A stretch of 64,000 nt of DNA from Cryobacterium sp. N22 (GTDB taxonomy: Bacteria > Actinomycetota > Actinomycetes > Actinomycetales > Microbacteriaceae): the NCBI RefSeq assembly GCF_002929555.1, contig NZ_PJJP01000038.1, positions 69,409 to 133,408 on the forward strand. The letters run 5' to 3'. This document shows, piece after piece, positions 26,920 through 37,826 of the stretch. The position numbers and the translations under genes were made by a program. Below the pieces are notes generated by a model, which was not told the DNA's origin, made no database searches, and saw nothing but the letters and a program-made list of their open reading frames with translations. How positions within the stretch are numbered: position 1 is the first letter of the stretch; every line of letters begins with the position of its first letter.

Positions 26920-27756
26920 TTAGGCCAGCGGAACGGGGGTGATGCCGAACTGGGCCAGGCCCGCGGCGCCGCCGTCTTCGGCGGTGAGCACCCAGATGCC
27001 GTCCTTGTGCACGGCGACGCTGTGCTCCCAGTGCGCGGCGGCCTTGCCGTCGCTGGTGGCCACGGTCCAGTCGTCGTCACGGGTGTAGGTCTCGATGTCG
27101 CCGAGCACCACCATCGGTTCGATCGCCACGACCAGGCCGGGCTTCACGTCCGGGCCCTTCTGGCGCACCCGGTAGTTGAACACCGGCGGTGCCTCGTGCA
27201 TCGACTTGCCGATGCCGTGGCCCACGTAGTCGGTGAGGATCCCGTAGGTGCCCTGCGACTCGATGTAGTCCTCGATGGCCTCGCCGACCTCGTTGAGGTG
27301 CCGGGCCTCGGCCAGGCGGGCGATGCCGTGCCAGAGCGATTGCTCGGTCACCCGTGAGAGCTCCTCGCGCTCCGCGACGACCTCGGGTCGCGAGGGGTCC
27401 GGAAGCACGAACGTGAACGCCGCGTCGCCGTTCCAGCCGTCGATGATCGCGCCGCTGTCGATCGACACGATGTCGCCGGCGCCGAGCTTGCGCCCGTTCG
27501 GGATGCCGTGCACCACGTCGTCGTTCACCGAGGCGCACACGGTGTGGAAGTAGCCCTGTTCGAGCTTGAAGTTGGGCTTGCCGCCCAGGGCCACAATGGC
27601 GGCCTCAGCGGCCGCATCCACGTCGAGGGTGGAGACACCCACCTGCATGGCTTCCCGGGCCGCCACGAGCGACGCAGCGGTCGCCAGGCCGGGGGCCAGC
27701 ATCAGGCGCATCTGCGCCGGGGACTTGTAGATGGAGCGGCGAAGGGCCACGGTCAT
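26920..27756 (-). CDS. map: Methionine aminopeptidase, type I
   Basis: Removes the N-terminal methionine from new proteins. The 278-residue product has the five metal ligands in SIDSGAIIDGWNGDAAFTF (two Asp), DYVGHGIGKSMHEAPP (His) and IEPM and WEHSVAV (two Glu). It follows adk across 99 bp that hold a terminator, so it needs its own promoter; TAGTTT six bases before its ATG would fit a leaderless start. The secY-adk-map order is conserved. Confidence 0.96.
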   Translation of the reverse strand: MTVALRRSIYKSPAQMRLMLAPGLATAASLVAAREAMQVGVSTLDVDAAAEAAIVALGGKPNFKLEQGYFHTVCASVNDDVVHGIPNGRKLGAGDIVSIDSGAIIDGWNGDAAFTFVLPDPSRPEVVAEREELSRVTEQSLWHGIARLAEARHLNEVGEAIEDYIESQGTYGILTDYVGHGIGKSMHEAPPVFNYRVRQKGPDVKPGLVVAIEPMVVLGDIETYTRDDDWTVATSDGKAAAHWEHSVAVHKDGIWVLTAEDGGAAGLAQFGITPVPLA

Positions 27757-27807
27757 ACCTGCAAACTAAGTCGTCGTGCGGAGCGGGCGCCGGAAAAGCG
27801 CCCGGGT

Positions 27808-27842
27808 GAAAAACGAAAGGGCGCCGACCGAAGCCGACGCCC
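27808..27842 (-). terminator. Rho-independent terminator after adk
   Basis: On the minus strand a ten-base stem (27833-27842 with 27819-27828, two G-U pairs) closes over a TTCG tetraloop and is followed by TTTCGTTTTTC. It lies 14 bp after the adk stop and ends the spc-secY-adk transcript before map. Confidence 0.85.
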
Positions 27843-27855
27843 CATCACAGCAAAT

Positions 27856-28470
27856 TCAGACGGACGCGGCCACGGAGTCGGTGGGCCCGACGGCGTGCAG
27901 TCCACGTTCGGCCAGCGCCGCCACGATGCGGTCGGTGACCTGGTCGACGGCGCCGAGGCCGTCGATGGTGACCACGACGCCGCGCTTGTCGTACAGGTCG
28001 ATCAGCGGTGCGGTCTGCTCTTCGTACACGTCGAGACGGTGCCGGATGACCTCGGCGGTGTCATCGGCGCGGCCCTGCTCGGCGGCCCGCTTGAGCAGCC
28101 GGGCGACGACCTCGTCGGTGTCGGCGACGAGCTGCACCACGGCGTCGAGCGACGTGCCGTCGGCCTCGAGCAGGCGGTCGAGCTCGAGTACCTGCTCGGT
28201 GGTGCGCGGGTAGCCGTCGAGCAGGAAGCCGCCACGGGCATCCGACTCTTTGAGTCGGTCGGCGACGATCTCGTTGGTCAGCGAGTCGGGCACGTACTTA
28301 CCGGCCTCGATGAACGCCTTGACCTGCAGGCCCAGCTCGGTTTCGGTCTTCACGTTGTGCCGGAAGATGTCGCCGGTGGACACGGCGGGAATACCGAAGG
28401 CTTCGGCCAGGCGCACGGCCTGGGTGCCCTTGCCGGCCCCGGGGGGACCGATCACGAGAAGACGGGTCAT
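27856..28470 (-). CDS. adk: Adenylate kinase
   Basis: Interconverts AMP plus ATP with two ADP. The 204-residue product has the P-loop [19 protein letters not shown], the AMP-binding segment [11 protein letters not shown] and [13 protein letters not shown]. The lid is the short type without zinc cysteines. It overlaps secY by four bases, the usual actinobacterial linkage. Confidence 0.97.
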   Translation of the reverse strand: MTRLLVIGPPGAGKGTQAVRLAEAFGIPAVSTGDIFRHNVKTETELGLQVKAFIEAGKYVPDSLTNEIVADRLKESDARGGFLLDGYPRTTEQVLELDRLLEADGTSLDAVVQLVADTDEVVARLLKRAAEQGRADDTAEVIRHRLDVYEEQTAPLIDLYDKRGVVVTIDGLGAVDQVTDRIVAALAERGLHAVGPTDSVAASV

Positions 28471-29789
28471 CGCAGGAGCCCTTCGTAGTGACGCTGTTGC
28501 AGCTGGGAGTCGATCTGCTTGACCGTCTCCAGGCCGACGCCGACGATGATCAGGAGGCTGGCGCCACCGAACGGGAAGTTCTGGTCGGCACCGATCAGCG
28601 AGAACGCGAGAAGCGGGATCAGGGCGATGAGGCCGAGGTACAGCGCACCGGGCAGGGTCACCCGGGTGAGCACGTAGTCCAGGTACTCGGCGGTGGGCCG
28701 GCCGGCACGGATGCCGGGGATGAAGCCGCCGTACTTCTTCATGTTGTCGGCGACCTCTTCGGGGTTGAAGGTGATCGCAACGTAGAAGTAGGTGAAGCCC
28801 ACGATGAGCAGGAAGTAGAACGCCATGTACAGCGGGTGGCTGCCCTGCGTGAGGTTGTTGGTCACCCAGGTGACCCAGGCCTGCGGCGTCTCGCCGGCGG
28901 CGGGCTGGTTGAACTGCGCGATCAGGGCCGGCAGGTACAGCAGCGACGACGCGAAGATGACGGGCACAACGCCGGCCATGTTCACCTTGATCGGGATGTA
29001 CGTGTTGTTGCCGCCGTAGGTGCGGCGACCCACCATGCGCTTGGCGTACTGCACCGGGATGCGGCGCTGCGACTGTTCGACGAAGACCACACCGGCCACG
29101 ACCACGAGGCCGATGGCGAGAACGACCAGGAAGACCTCGATGCCCTTCTGCTGGGCGATGGAGATCAGCGAGTTGGGGAACTGGGCGGCGATCGACGTGA
29201 AGATCAGCAGCGACATTCCGTTGCCGATGCCGCGCTCGGTGATCATTTCACCCATCCACATGATCACGCCGGTACCGGCGGTCATGGTGATGACCATCAG
29301 CATGATGGCGTACCAGGCGTCGTTGGTGAGCAGCTGCGAGCACTCGGAGGAGGCCGAGGTGCCGAACAGGGCGCCGCTGCGGGCCACGGTGATCAGCGTG
29401 GTCGACTGCAGGATGCCCAGGGCGATGGTGAGGTACCGGGTGTACTGCGTGAGCTTGGACTGGCCCGCCGCACCCTCCTTGTAGAGGGTCTCAAAGTGTG
29501 GGATTACAACGCGCAGAAGCTGCACGATGATGGAGGCCGTGATGTACGGCATGATCCCCAGCGCGAAGACTGACAGCTGCAGCAAGGCGCCACCGCTGAA
29601 CAGGTTCACGAGCTCGTAGAGGCCGCTCGTTCCCTGGTTCGCTGCAAGACAGGCTTGCACGTTGCCGAAGTCCACGAACGGGGCGGGGATGAACGAGCCC
29701 AGACGGAACAGGGCGACGATGCCCAGGGTGAACCCGATCTTCTTACGAAGGTCCGGCGTGCGGAATATCCGCGCAATGGCGCTAAACAA
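28467..29789 (-). CDS. secY: Protein translocase subunit SecY
   Basis: Central channel of the Sec translocon in the cytoplasmic membrane. The 440-residue product begins [20 protein letters not shown] and shows ten hydrophobic segments, the plug-adjacent [20 protein letters not shown] and the C-terminal ISVKQ-like [19 protein letters not shown]. It follows rplO by 102 bp, a gap that contains half a TCGAG repeat (29858-29875). Confidence 0.97.
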   Translation of the reverse strand: MFSAIARIFRTPDLRKKIGFTLGIVALFRLGSFIPAPFVDFGNVQACLAANQGTSGLYELVNLFSGGALLQLSVFALGIMPYITASIIVQLLRVVIPHFETLYKEGAAGQSKLTQYTRYLTIALGILQSTTLITVARSGALFGTSASSECSQLLTNDAWYAIMLMVITMTAGTGVIMWMGEMITERGIGNGMSLLIFTSIAAQFPNSLISIAQQKGIEVFLVVLAIGLVVVAGVVFVEQSQRRIPVQYAKRMVGRRTYGGNNTYIPIKVNMAGVVPVIFASSLLYLPALIAQFNQPAAGETPQAWVTWVTNNLTQGSHPLYMAFYFLLIVGFTYFYVAITFNPEEVADNMKKYGGFIPGIRAGRPTAEYLDYVLTRVTLPGALYLGLIALIPLLAFSLIGADQNFPFGGASLLIIVGVGLETVKQIDSQLQQRHYEGLLR

Positions 29790-29857
29790 AAAAGGCCTCC
29801 AGTTAGTAACAAAGAACGAGCTTGCCGAGTCAGCACCAGCGCTTTAATCGCTGAGCA

Positions 29858-29875
29858 GGCTCGACAAGCTCGATC
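29858..29875. repeat. Partial TCGAG-family repeat between rplO and secY
   Basis: GGCTCGACAAGCTCGATC, a diverged copy of GGTCTCGACAAGCTCGACC, lies in the rplO-secY gap. Its arms pair weakly. Confidence 0.6.
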
Positions 29876-29891
29876 TCGTCTACGGGTCTTA

Positions 29892-30494
29892 CTACTTGAT
29901 CGAGCCACCTGCTGCGACGATCTTCTGCTCTGCTGAGCGGGAGACCTTATCGACTGCAACAGTCAGCTTAACCGCAATGTCACCATTGCCGAGAACCTTG
30001 ACCTTCTCGTTGTCGCGAACTGCACCCTTTGCGACCAGTGAAGCGATGGTTACATCGCCGCCGGTCGGGTACAGCTCGGCGAGGCGCTCCAGGTTTACAA
30101 CCTGGTACTCGACGCGGAACGGGTTCTTGAACCCGCGCAGCTTCGGGGTGCGCATGTGCAGAGGCATCTGCCCACCCTCGAAGCCGATACGCACGGTGTA
30201 GCGCGCCTTGGTGCCCTTGGTTCCACGACCCGCGGTCTTACCCTTGGATCCTTCACCACGGCCAACGCGCTGCTTGTCCTTCTTCGATCCGGGCGCGGGA
30301 CGAAGGTGGTGAACCTTCAGAACCTGCGGACGGGCCTCAGTGGGCTCAGTCGGCGCGGCGGCCTTCTTGGCGGCAGCAGTCTTGGCCGGAGCCTTGGCTG
30401 CAGCAGCCTTCGTGGTCGTCGCCTTGGGGGCGGCGGCCTTCTTAGCGGCGGGCTTGGTTGCTACCTTCTCGGTAGCTTCCTTCTCGTCAGCCAT
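29892..30494 (-). CDS. rplO: 50S ribosomal protein L15 with long N-terminal extension
   Basis: Large-subunit assembly protein. The conserved body begins near residue 55 ([20 protein letters not shown]) with [17 protein letters not shown] and [15 protein letters not shown]. Before it are about 50 residues almost entirely of Ala, Lys, Thr, Pro and Glu. This low-complexity head may be disordered and bind RNA. The ATG shares a base with the rpmD stop (TAATG), which supports the long start. 200 residues in all, compared with about 145 in E. coli. Confidence 0.95.
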   Translation of the reverse strand: MADEKEATEKVATKPAAKKAAAPKATTTKAAAAKAPAKTAAAKKAAAPTEPTEARPQVLKVHHLRPAPGSKKDKQRVGRGEGSKGKTAGRGTKGTKARYTVRIGFEGGQMPLHMRTPKLRGFKNPFRVEYQVVNLERLAELYPTGGDVTIASLVAKGAVRDNEKVKVLGNGDIAVKLTVAVDKVSRSAEQKIVAAGGSIK

Positions 30495-30676
30495 TAGTCA
30501 ATCTCCTCGACCTTCACAAGGTGAGCAACGGTGTTGACGTAGCCACGGTTCTGCGAGTTGTCCTCGCGGATCGTGACGGCGCCAATGCGACGCAGGCCCA
30601 GGCTGCGAAGTGTGTCGCGCTGGTTCTGCTTCTCACTAATTTTGGACTTGATCTGCGTAATCTTCAGCTGAGCCAT
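30494..30676 (-). CDS. rpmD: 50S ribosomal protein L30
   Basis: A 60-residue large-subunit protein: [20 protein letters not shown], then [17 protein letters not shown] and the end HLVKVEEID. The start is at 30676, sharing one base with the rpsE stop. The frame is open upstream but lies inside rpsE. Confidence 0.97.
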   Translation of the reverse strand: MAQLKITQIKSKISEKQNQRDTLRSLGLRRIGAVTIREDNSQNRGYVNTVAHLVKVEEID

Positions 30677-31389
30677 TAGGCACCTGCCTTCGCGCTTGCG
30701 GCGGCTGCTGCTGCAGCCGCGTCGGCACGCAGAAAACGGGCCGGAGCCACGTCTTCGTAGGGAAGGCCACGGCGAGCCGCGACTGCACGAGGCTCTTCGA
30801 GCTGGTGCAGGGCCTCCACCGTGGCGTGCACGATGTTGATGGTGTTCGACGAACCGAGCGACTTGCTCAGCACGTCGTGGATGCCGGCGCATTCGAGTAC
30901 GGCGCGCACCGGGCCACCGGCGATAACGCCGGTACCTGCTGCGGCCGGACGGAGAAGAACGACTCCGGCAGCTGCTTCACCCTGAACGGGGTGCGGGATG
31001 GTCAGGCCGACGCGGGGAACGCGGAAGAAGTTCTTCTTCGCTTCCTCGACGCCCTTGCTGATTGCGGTCGGGACCTCGCGGGCCTTACCGTAACCAACGC
31101 CTACCAGGCCGTTACCGTCTCCGACGACGACCAGAGCGGTGAAGCTGAAGCGACGACCACCCTTGACGACCTTGGAAACACGGTTGATCGTGACGACGCG
31201 CTCGAGGAACTGGCTCTTCTCGGCGTCACGGCTTCCGCGCTCACGGTTCGGGCTGCGCTCACGGCCACCACGGCGAGCCTCACGAGGCTCGTTCTGGGGC
31301 GGAGTGGTCGAAGCTGCGGTTTCCACCGGAACTTCAGTGACGACGTCAGCCTCTTTCGCTGCTGCGGTGCTACTGGATTCAGTGCTCAC
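30676..31389 (-). CDS. rpsE: 30S ribosomal protein S5
   Basis: Small-subunit protein important for accuracy. The 237-residue product has the core [20 protein letters not shown], the spectinomycin-site loop ([10 protein letters not shown], wild type) and [20 protein letters not shown]. About 60 N-terminal residues (Ser/Thr/Glu, then Arg-rich) and an Ala-rich C terminus lie outside the core. It overlaps rplR by four bases. Confidence 0.97.
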   Translation of the reverse strand: MSTESSSTAAAKEADVVTEVPVETAASTTPPQNEPREARRGGRERSPNRERGSRDAEKSQFLERVVTINRVSKVVKGGRRFSFTALVVVGDGNGLVGVGYGKAREVPTAISKGVEEAKKNFFRVPRVGLTIPHPVQGEAAAGVVLLRPAAAGTGVIAGGPVRAVLECAGIHDVLSKSLGSSNTINIVHATVEALHQLEEPRAVAARRGLPYEDVAPARFLRADAAAAAAAASAKAGA

Positions 31390-31757
31390 AGGTCCAACCC
31401 TCCCTTTCGGGCTCCTTCGGCGATGGCTGCGACGCGTCCTGCGTACTTGCTGCCACCACGGTCAAATACGACGGCTTCGATGCCGGCGGCCTTCGCACGC
31501 TCAGCGACGAGTTCGCCGACCTTGTGGGCCTTGGCGGTCTTGTCACCATCGAAGGTGCGCAGACCGGTTTCGAGAGTCGACGCCGACGCGAGGGTGAAAC
31601 CCTTGCTGTCGTCAACGACCTGCACGAATACGTGGCGAGCCGAGCGGGTGACGACGAGACGCGGACGAAGCGCGGTCCCCTCGATCTTCTTGCGAAGACG
31701 TGCGTGCCTGCGTCCGCGGGCAGCCGACTTGCTTTTTCCTCTAGTTCCGAGACCCAT
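31386..31757 (-). CDS. rplR: 50S ribosomal protein L18
   Basis: Binds 5S rRNA in the central protuberance. The 123-residue product starts [20 protein letters not shown]. It has [20 protein letters not shown] and the C-terminal [20 protein letters not shown]. It follows rplF by two bases. Confidence 0.97.
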   Translation of the reverse strand: MGLGTRGKSKSAARGRRHARLRKKIEGTALRPRLVVTRSARHVFVQVVDDSKGFTLASASTLETGLRTFDGDKTAKAHKVGELVAERAKAAGIEAVVFDRGGSKYAGRVAAIAEGARKGGLDL

Positions 31758-31759
31758 GG

Positions 31760-32296
31760 TTACTTACCACTCTTTCCGGCCTTGCGGCGAACAATCTCGC
31801 CGGCGTAACGCACACCCTTGCCCTTGTAGGGCTCTGGCTTGCGAATCTTACGGATGTTTGCGGCGACCTCGCCGACCGCCTGCTTGTCGATACCGCTGAC
31901 CGTGAGCTTGTTAACGCCCTCGACGATCAGTGCGATACCAACCGGCGGTTCGATGATGACCGGGTGCGAGAAGCCAAGGGCGAACTCAACGGAGGTGCCC
32001 TTCTGCGCAACGCGGTAACCGGTACCGACGATCTCGAGTCCCTTGGTGTAACCCACGGTGACGCCGATGATCTGGTTGGCGATCAGGGTACGAGTCAGTC
32101 CGTGCAGCGAACGCGAGTTGCGCTCGTCGTCGGGACGGGTGACCAGAACCTGGCCATCGGTGACCTGAACCTCGATGGGGTTGGCGACGGTGAGCGCGAG
32201 CTCGCCCTTCGGACCCTTGACGCTAACGGCCTGGCCGTTAGCTTCGACCGTGACACCCGCGGGGATCTCGATCGGAAGTCTTCCAATACGTGACAT
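31760..32296 (-). CDS. rplF: 50S ribosomal protein L6
   Basis: Large-subunit protein near the factor-binding site. The 178-residue product begins [20 protein letters not shown] and ends with [20 protein letters not shown], the L6 signature. It follows rpsH by six bases. Confidence 0.98.
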   Translation of the reverse strand: MSRIGRLPIEIPAGVTVEANGQAVSVKGPKGELALTVANPIEVQVTDGQVLVTRPDDERNSRSLHGLTRTLIANQIIGVTVGYTKGLEIVGTGYRVAQKGTSVEFALGFSHPVIIEPPVGIALIVEGVNKLTVSGIDKQAVGEVAANIRKIRKPEPYKGKGVRYAGEIVRRKAGKSGK

Positions 32297-32302
32297 TGTC
32301 GG

Positions 32303-32701
32303 CTACCACACGTAGGCGAGAACTTCTCCGCCTACGCCCTTCTTCTCAGCCTGGCGGTCGGTGAGCAGACCGCTGGAGGTGGACAGGATGGCAACGCCGA
32401 GGCCGCCGAGAACCGTGGGGATCTCAGTCGACTTTGCGTACACGCGCAGGCCGGGCTTGGAAACCCGCTTGATGCCGACGATGGAACGCTCGCGGTTGGG
32501 GCCGAACTTGAGGTTCAGCGTGAGGGTCTTTCCGACCTCTGCATCCTTGACATCCCAGGCAGAGATATAACCCTGTGCCTTGAGGATGTCTGCGATGTGC
32601 GCCTTGAGCTTGCTGTGCGGCATCGACACTGTGTCGTGGTACGCCGAGTTAGCGTTGCGCAGTCTGGTCAGCATATCTGCGACCGGATCTGTCATTGTCA
32701 T
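32303..32701 (-). CDS. rpsH: 30S ribosomal protein S8
   Basis: Primary 16S rRNA binding protein. The start is taken at 32701 ([20 protein letters not shown]), giving the standard 132 residues; the frame upstream is not conserved. The C terminus [20 protein letters not shown] is the S8 signature. It is 105 bp after rplE, where rpsN would lie in many genomes. Confidence 0.97.
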   Translation of the reverse strand: MTMTDPVADMLTRLRNANSAYHDTVSMPHSKLKAHIADILKAQGYISAWDVKDAEVGKTLTLNLKFGPNRERSIVGIKRVSKPGLRVYAKSTEIPTVLGGLGVAILSTSSGLLTDRQAEKKGVGGEVLAYVW

Positions 32702-32766
32702 TTTGTGGTGCCTTTCTCGCCTGGTTTCGTGCACCCGTTACACGGATGACGACCTGTGGTGGTGGA

Positions 32767-32792
32767 GGGGGCCGAACGGTTGTCCGGCCCCC
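32767..32792 (-). promoter_or_regulatory. GC-rich hairpin in the rplE-rpsH gap
   Basis: Eight-base perfect arms GGGGGCCG and CGGCCCCC enclose ten bases, 15 bp after the rplE stop. There is no U tract, so it is more likely an attenuator, RNA-processing or stability element than a terminator. Confidence 0.5.
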
Positions 32793-32806
32793 GGGGTAAA
32801 GCTAGT

Positions 32807-33397
32807 TTAGGAGTTCTCGGCCGTCTTGAACGGGAAGCCGAGCGCCTTGAGCAGCGCGCGACCCTCGTCGTTGTTCTTGGCGGTCGTCACAACAGTGATG
32901 TCCATACCGCGAACACGGTCGATCCGGTCCTGGTCGATCTCGTGGAACATGACCTGCTCCGTGAGACCGAACGTGTAGTTGCCGGCGCCGTCGAACTGCT
33001 TGTCCGAGAGGCCGCGGAAGTCGCGGATACGGGGCAGGGCGAGGCTGAGCAGCCGGTCGAGGAACTCCCACATGCGGTCGCCACGAAGTGTGACGTGCGT
33101 GCCAATGGGCTGTCCTTCACGCAGTTTGAACTGCGCGATGGACTTGCGTGCCTTGGTGACCTGCGGCTTCTGGCCGGTGATCTTGGTGAGGTCGGCGACG
33201 GCGCCATCCATGATCTTGCCGTCGCGTGCTGCCTCGCCGACACCCATGTTGACGATGATCTTCGTCAGGTTGGGTACCTGGTGGACGTTGGTGAAACCCA
33301 GGTCCTTGGCGAGCTGCAGGGAGATCTCTTCGCGGTACTTCTGCTTGAGACGCGGCAGAACGACGGGCTTTGCGCCCTCGGTTGCGATGTCAGTCAT
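32807..33397 (-). CDS. rplE: 50S ribosomal protein L5
   Basis: 5S rRNA binding protein. The 196-residue product has [40 protein letters not shown] and [20 protein letters not shown]. It overlaps rplX by one base and is followed by a hairpin and then directly by rpsH, with no rpsN. Confidence 0.98.
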   Translation of the reverse strand: MTDIATEGAKPVVLPRLKQKYREEISLQLAKDLGFTNVHQVPNLTKIIVNMGVGEAARDGKIMDGAVADLTKITGQKPQVTKARKSIAQFKLREGQPIGTHVTLRGDRMWEFLDRLLSLALPRIRDFRGLSDKQFDGAGNYTFGLTEQVMFHEIDQDRIDRVRGMDITVVTTAKNNDEGRALLKALGFPFKTAENS

Positions 33398-33756
33398 TAG
33401 AGGTCCTTACCGCTCTTCTTGGCGTAACGAACGCGGACCGTCTTGGTGACGCCGTCCTTCGTTACCTCTTCGAGACGGAACCCGACCTTGGTCGGCTTCT
33501 TGGTCTCCGGGTCGACGAGCGCGACGTTGGAAGCGTGAATCGATGCTTCCACAGTCTCGATGCCGCCGGTCTTGGAACCGCGCTGGGTCTGGCCGACGCG
33601 AACGTGCTTCTTGACGAAGTTGATTCCTTCGATCAGGACGCGGTTCTTCTCGACCTGTACCTCGAGCACACGACCCTGCTTGCCACGGTCTCCGCCGCGA
33701 GCCTGGGTGCGGCCGGTGATGACCTCAACGAGGTCACCCTTCTTGATTCTGGCCAT
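33397..33756 (-). CDS. rplX: 50S ribosomal protein L24
   Basis: Assembly-initiator protein with a KOW motif ([20 protein letters not shown]). It has 119 residues. The C-terminal part has [19 protein letters not shown]. It follows rplN by three bases and overlaps rplE by one. Confidence 0.97.
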   Translation of the reverse strand: MARIKKGDLVEVITGRTQARGGDRGKQGRVLEVQVEKNRVLIEGINFVKKHVRVGQTQRGSKTGGIETVEASIHASNVALVDPETKKPTKVGFRLEEVTKDGVTKTVRVRYAKKSGKDL

Positions 33757-33759
33757 GAT

Positions 33760-34128
33760 TTAGATAACCTCCGGTGCCAACGAAATGATCTTCATGAACT
33801 TCTTGTCGCGGAGTTCGCGACCGACCGGTCCGAAGATACGGGTACCACGAGGGTCTCCGTCAGCCTTCAAGATCACTGCGGCGTTCTCATCGAACTTGAT
33901 GTACGAGCCGTCTGGACGACGGGTCTGCTTTTTGACGCGAACGATGACGGCTTTGACGACGTCACCCTTCTTGACGTTGCCGCCCGGGATGGCGTCCTTG
34001 ACGGTGGCGACGATAACGTCACCCAGTCCGGCGTAACGACGGCCGGAGCCACCGAGAACACGGATCGTCAACAGGACCTTGGCACCGGTGTTGTCGGCAA
34101 CTTTGAGTCGTGATTCTTGCTGAAGCAC
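33760..34128 (-). CDS. rplN: 50S ribosomal protein L14
   Basis: Forms an intersubunit bridge. The 122-residue product has [20 protein letters not shown] and [20 protein letters not shown]. It follows rpsQ by 33 bp, often the start of the spc operon; no clear promoter is visible in that short gap. Confidence 0.98.
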   Translation of the reverse strand: MLQQESRLKVADNTGAKVLLTIRVLGGSGRRYAGLGDVIVATVKDAIPGGNVKKGDVVKAVIVRVKKQTRRPDGSYIKFDENAAVILKADGDPRGTRIFGPVGRELRDKKFMKIISLAPEVI

Positions 34129-34161
34129 TTTCTAACTCCTTCTATCAAGTAAGCGCGAGGC

Positions 34162-34455
34162 TTACTTGGCCTTCTCGAGAATCTCGACCAGGCGGAAGCG
34201 CTTGGTAGCGCTCAGCGGGCGAGTTTCGCTGATCAGGACCAGGTCGCCGACTCCGGCAGCGTTCGCCTCGTCGTGAACCTTCAGCTTGGACGTACGGCGG
34301 ATGACCTTGCCGTACAGGGGGTGCTTCACGCGGTCTTCGACCTCGACAACGATGGTCTTATCCATCTTGTCGCTGGTCACGTAACCACGCATCGTCTTGC
34401 GGTAGCCGCGCACGAGAGCCTCGGCGGGGACGACCGTTTCGTCAGTCTTCGCCAT
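34162..34455 (-). CDS. rpsQ: 30S ribosomal protein S17
   Basis: A 97-residue OB-fold protein bound to 16S rRNA. It has [20 protein letters not shown] and [20 protein letters not shown], and [19 protein letters not shown] at the C terminus. It is two bases after rpmC. Confidence 0.97.
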   Translation of the reverse strand: MAKTDETVVPAEALVRGYRKTMRGYVTSDKMDKTIVVEVEDRVKHPLYGKVIRRTSKLKVHDEANAAGVGDLVLISETRPLSATKRFRLVEILEKAK

Positions 34456-34457
34456 GA

Positions 34458-34796
34458 TTAGGCCTCCTTCGTCTCGACGGCGTCAGCCTCGGGAGCATCC
34501 GTGGATGCGTCCTTGGCCTTGGCCTTCTTGGTCGTCTTCTTCTCAGCCTTGGCCGGAGCCTCGACTGCGACGGGAGTGGCACGAATGCCCAGCTCGCGCT
34601 CACGGAGAACCGTGTAGATGCGTGCAATGTCCCGCTTGACCGCGCGGAGGCGGCCGTGGCTTTCGAGCTGGCCGGTGGCCGACTGGAAGCGCAGGTTGAA
34701 CAGCTCTTCCTTGGCCTTCTTCAGCTCGTCGAACAGTCGTTCGTTTTCAAAGGTGTCGAGCTCGACTGAGGCGAGCTCCTTGGATCCGATCGCCAT
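34458..34796 (-). CDS. rpmC: 50S ribosomal protein L29 with C-terminal extension
   Basis: Tunnel-exit protein and docking site for nascent-chain factors. The L29 helical hairpin is in residues 1-72 ([20 protein letters not shown]). About 40 further residues are rich in Ala, Lys, Glu and Thr and end ADAVETKEA. The extension nearly doubles the usual length and puts a charged tail near the tunnel exit. Its ATG shares a base with the rplP stop. Confidence 0.95.
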   Translation of the reverse strand: MAIGSKELASVELDTFENERLFDELKKAKEELFNLRFQSATGQLESHGRLRAVKRDIARIYTVLRERELGIRATPVAVEAPAKAEKKTTKKAKAKDASTDAPEADAVETKEA

Positions 34797-35215
34797 TATG
34801 CGTCGCCCTCCTCGCGCTTGATGATGCGTGCCTTGAGGGGCAGCTTGTGAATTGCACGGGTGAGCGCTTCGCGAGCAACGGTGTCAGAGACACCGGAAAG
34901 CTCGAAGAGCACGCGGCCCGGCTTGACGTTCGCGACCCACCACTCGACCGAACCCTTACCGGAACCCATGCGGGTTTCGGCAGGCTTCTTGGTGAGCGGG
35001 CGGTCCGGGTAGATGTTGATCCAGACCTTGCCGCCACGCTTGATGTGACGCGTCATGGCGATACGAGCGGACTCGATCTGACGGTTGGTCACGTACGCGG
35101 GGGTGAGGGCCTGAATGCCATACTCGCCGAACGAAACAGTGGTACCACCGGTTGCGTGGCCGGTACGGCCGGGGTGGTGCTGCTTGCGGTGCTTAACTCT
35201 GCGGGGAATCAACAT
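34796..35215 (-). CDS. rplP: 50S ribosomal protein L16
   Basis: Helps position A-site tRNA. The 139-residue product starts [20 protein letters not shown] and has [20 protein letters not shown] and [20 protein letters not shown]. It is linked to rpsC and rpmC by one-base overlaps. Confidence 0.98.
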   Translation of the reverse strand: MLIPRRVKHRKQHHPGRTGHATGGTTVSFGEYGIQALTPAYVTNRQIESARIAMTRHIKRGGKVWINIYPDRPLTKKPAETRMGSGKGSVEWWVANVKPGRVLFELSGVSDTVAREALTRAIHKLPLKARIIKREEGDA

Positions 35216-35979
35216 TATTTAGCCTCAACTCCTGCTGCAACCGGAGCCGCGCCCTCTGCGCGAGGCGCACGGCGGGGACGGTCGTCACGACGCTCGGGGC
35301 GGGACGACTTAGCGTTGGCCTGCTCGCGAGCGAGTTCCTTGTTGGTGATGTCGCCCTTGTAGATCCAGACCTTCACGCCGATGCGGCCGAAGGTGGTCTT
35401 GGCTTCGTAGAAGCCGTAGTCGATGTTCGCGCGCAGGGTGTGCAGCGGCACACGGCCTTCGCGGTAGAACTCCGAACGGCTCATCTCAGCGCCACCGAGA
35501 CGACCGGACACCTGGATGCGAACACCCTTGGCGCCGGCGCGCTGGGCGCCCTGCAGGCCCTTACGCATCGCGCGGCGGAAAGCCACACGAGCGGAGAGCT
35601 GCTCTGCGATGCCCTGCGCGACGAGCTGTGCATCCTGCTCGGGGTTCTTGACCTCGAGGATGTTCAGCTGGATCTGCTTGGCGGTGAGCTTTTCAAGGTC
35701 GGACCGGATGCGCTCTGCTTCCGCGCCGCGACGACCGATCACGATGCCCGGACGGGCGGTGTGAATGTCGACACGGACACGATCGCGGGTGCGCTCGATC
35801 TCGATGCGGGAAACGCCGGCGCGGTCGAGGCTGGTGCTCAACAGGCGGCGGATCTTGACGTCTTCAGCGACGAAGTCGCTGTAACGCTGGCCCGGCTTCG
35901 TGCTGTCAGAGAACCAACGCGACACGTGGTCGGTCGTGATTCCCAGACGGAAGCCATACGGGTTTACTTTCTGACCCAT
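35215..35979 (-). CDS. rpsC: 30S ribosomal protein S3
   Basis: Lines the mRNA entry channel. The 254-residue product starts [20 protein letters not shown], has the KH-domain segment [20 protein letters not shown], and [20 protein letters not shown]. The C-terminal 40 residues are Arg/Ala-rich. It shares one base with the rplV stop. Confidence 0.98.
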   Translation of the reverse strand: MGQKVNPYGFRLGITTDHVSRWFSDSTKPGQRYSDFVAEDVKIRRLLSTSLDRAGVSRIEIERTRDRVRVDIHTARPGIVIGRRGAEAERIRSDLEKLTAKQIQLNILEVKNPEQDAQLVAQGIAEQLSARVAFRRAMRKGLQGAQRAGAKGVRIQVSGRLGGAEMSRSEFYREGRVPLHTLRANIDYGFYEAKTTFGRIGVKVWIYKGDITNKELAREQANAKSSRPERRDDRPRRAPRAEGAAPVAAGVEAK

Positions 35980-36344
35980 TACTTCGTACCCTCCTCAGGA
36001 GTGGCGAGCACAACAGTGATGTGGCTCGTACGCTTCTTGATCTGGAATGCGCGACCCTGTGCGCGGGCCTGGAAACGCTTGAGCGTCGTGCCCTCGTCGA
36101 CGAATGCCTGGGAGATGAACAGATCCTGTTCGTCCAGGAACTCGTTCGCAGCATCGGCCTTGACCCGTGCGTTCGCGATGGCCGATTCGACCAGCTTGTA
36201 CACGGGGTCGGACGCGCCCTGCGGCGCGAACTTGAGAATTCCCAGCGCTTCGTGCGCCTGCTTGCCACGAATCAGGTTGACAACGCGACGGGCCTTCTGG
36301 GCGGTAACGCGGATGTGACGCACGCGTGCGATCGACTCCACCAT
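35979..36344 (-). CDS. rplV: 50S ribosomal protein L22
   Basis: Exit-tunnel protein with a long beta hairpin ([20 protein letters not shown]), the macrolide-associated loop. The 121-residue product has [20 protein letters not shown] near its start. It is 23 bp after rpsS. Confidence 0.97.
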   Translation of the reverse strand: MVESIARVRHIRVTAQKARRVVNLIRGKQAHEALGILKFAPQGASDPVYKLVESAIANARVKADAANEFLDEQDLFISQAFVDEGTTLKRFQARAQGRAFQIKKRTSHITVVLATPEEGTK

Positions 36345-36367
36345 TTCTCCTCCTTCACGTCACCGCG

Positions 36368-36649
36368 TTAGCGGCGACGACCCTTCTTGTCATCCTTCAC
36401 GTGACCACGGAAGGTGCGGGTGGGAGCAAACTCACCGAGTTTGTGCCCAACCATGCTCTCGGTGACGAACACCGGGATGTGCTTGCGACCGTCGTGAACC
36501 GCGATGGTGTGCCCGAGCATGTCGGGGATGATCATCGAACGGCGCGACCAGGTCTTGATTACGTTCTTGCTTGAGGCTTCATTCGCCTTGACAACCTTGC
36601 GAAGCAGGTGGTCGTCAACGAAGGGGCCCTTCTTAAGACTTCTTGGCAT
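36368..36649 (-). CDS. rpsS: 30S ribosomal protein S19
   Basis: Head protein of the small subunit, 93 residues: [40 protein letters not shown] and [20 protein letters not shown]. It is nine bases after rplB. Confidence 0.98.
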   Translation of the reverse strand: MPRSLKKGPFVDDHLLRKVVKANEASSKNVIKTWSRRSMIIPDMLGHTIAVHDGRKHIPVFVTESMVGHKLGEFAPTRTFRGHVKDDKKGRRR

Positions 36650-36658
36650 CGTCTACTC

Positions 36659-37498
36659 CTACTTACGCTTCTTGCCGACGGTACGGCGACGAACAATGAG
36701 CTTGTCGCTTTCCTTGTTCGGGTGGCGGGTGCGCCCTTCCTTCTGGCCCCAGGGGCTGACGGGGTGACGTCCACCGGACGTCTTACCCTCACCACCACCG
36801 TGCGGGTGGTCGACCGGGTTCATGGCAACACCACGAACAGTCGGGCGAACGCCTTTCCAGCGCATACGGCCGGCCTTGCCCCAGTTGATGTTCGACTGCT
36901 CGGCGTTGCCGACCTCGCCGATCGTGGCACGGCAGCGGGCGTCGACGTTACGGATTTCTCCGGACGGCAGGCGCAGCTGGGCGTAGATGCCATCCTTCGC
37001 GACCAGGCGAACCGACACTCCGGCGGAGCGGGCCAGCTTGGCGCCACCACCCGGACGGATCTCGATGGCGTGAATGATGGTACCGGTGGGGATGTTCTTC
37101 AGCGGCAGGTTGTTGCCGGGCTTGATGTCAGCACCGGCACCCGACTCGACGATGTCGCCCTGGTTCAGCTTGTTCGGCGCAATGATGTAGCGCTTGGAGC
37201 CGTCCAGGAAGTGCAGCAGCGCGATGCGCGCCGTGCGGTTGGGGTCGTACTCGATGTGAGCGACCTTGGCGTTGACGCCGTCTTTGTCGTTGCGCTTGAA
37301 GTCGATCACGCGGTACTGGCGCTTGTGGCCACCACCGATGTGACGCGTCGTGATGCGACCCTGGTTGTTACGACCACCGGTCTTGGACAGCGGACGAAGC
37401 AGCGACTTCTCGGGCGTCGAACGGGTGATCTCTGCGAAGTCCGCAACAGATGAACCGCGACGACCGGGGGTCGTGGGCTTGTACTTACGAATAGCCAT
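36659..37498 (-). CDS. rplB: 50S ribosomal protein L2
   Basis: Core large-subunit protein needed for peptidyl transfer and subunit joining. The 279-residue product has the invariant [20 protein letters not shown] and AGTYVQL-equivalent [20 protein letters not shown]. It is 25 bp after rplW. Confidence 0.98.
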   Translation of the reverse strand: MAIRKYKPTTPGRRGSSVADFAEITRSTPEKSLLRPLSKTGGRNNQGRITTRHIGGGHKRQYRVIDFKRNDKDGVNAKVAHIEYDPNRTARIALLHFLDGSKRYIIAPNKLNQGDIVESGAGADIKPGNNLPLKNIPTGTIIHAIEIRPGGGAKLARSAGVSVRLVAKDGIYAQLRLPSGEIRNVDARCRATIGEVGNAEQSNINWGKAGRMRWKGVRPTVRGVAMNPVDHPHGGGEGKTSGGRHPVSPWGQKEGRTRHPNKESDKLIVRRRTVGKKRK

Positions 37499-37523
37499 TT
37501 CTTATTCCTCTAGTCCTGGCCGC

Positions 37524-37826
37524 TTAGCCGACGGCCGTGAAGATGTCGATGGAACCGGACTTGAGCGTGACGATGGCACGCTTGGTGTCCTTGCGCTTAC
37601 CCATGCCGAACTTGGTACGGCGAGTCTTGCCGATGCGGTTCATGGTGTTGATCGACGCAACCTCAACCTTGAAGATCTTCTCGATCGCCAGCTTGATTTC
37701 GGTCTTGTTCGAACGCGGGTCCACGATGAAGGTGTACTTGCCCTCGTCGATCAGGCCGTAGCTCTTTTCAGAGACGACCGGAGCGATGATGACGTCGCGG
37801 GGGTCCTTTTGAATCGGGGTAGCCAT
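37524..37826 (-). CDS. rplW: 50S ribosomal protein L23
   Basis: Tunnel-exit docking site for signal recognition particle and trigger factor. The 100-residue product has [40 protein letters not shown] and [14 protein letters not shown]. It shares one base with the rplD stop. Confidence 0.98.
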   Translation of the reverse strand: MATPIQKDPRDVIIAPVVSEKSYGLIDEGKYTFIVDPRSNKTEIKLAIEKIFKVEVASINTMNRIGKTRRTKFGMGKRKDTKRAIVTLKSGSIDIFTAVG

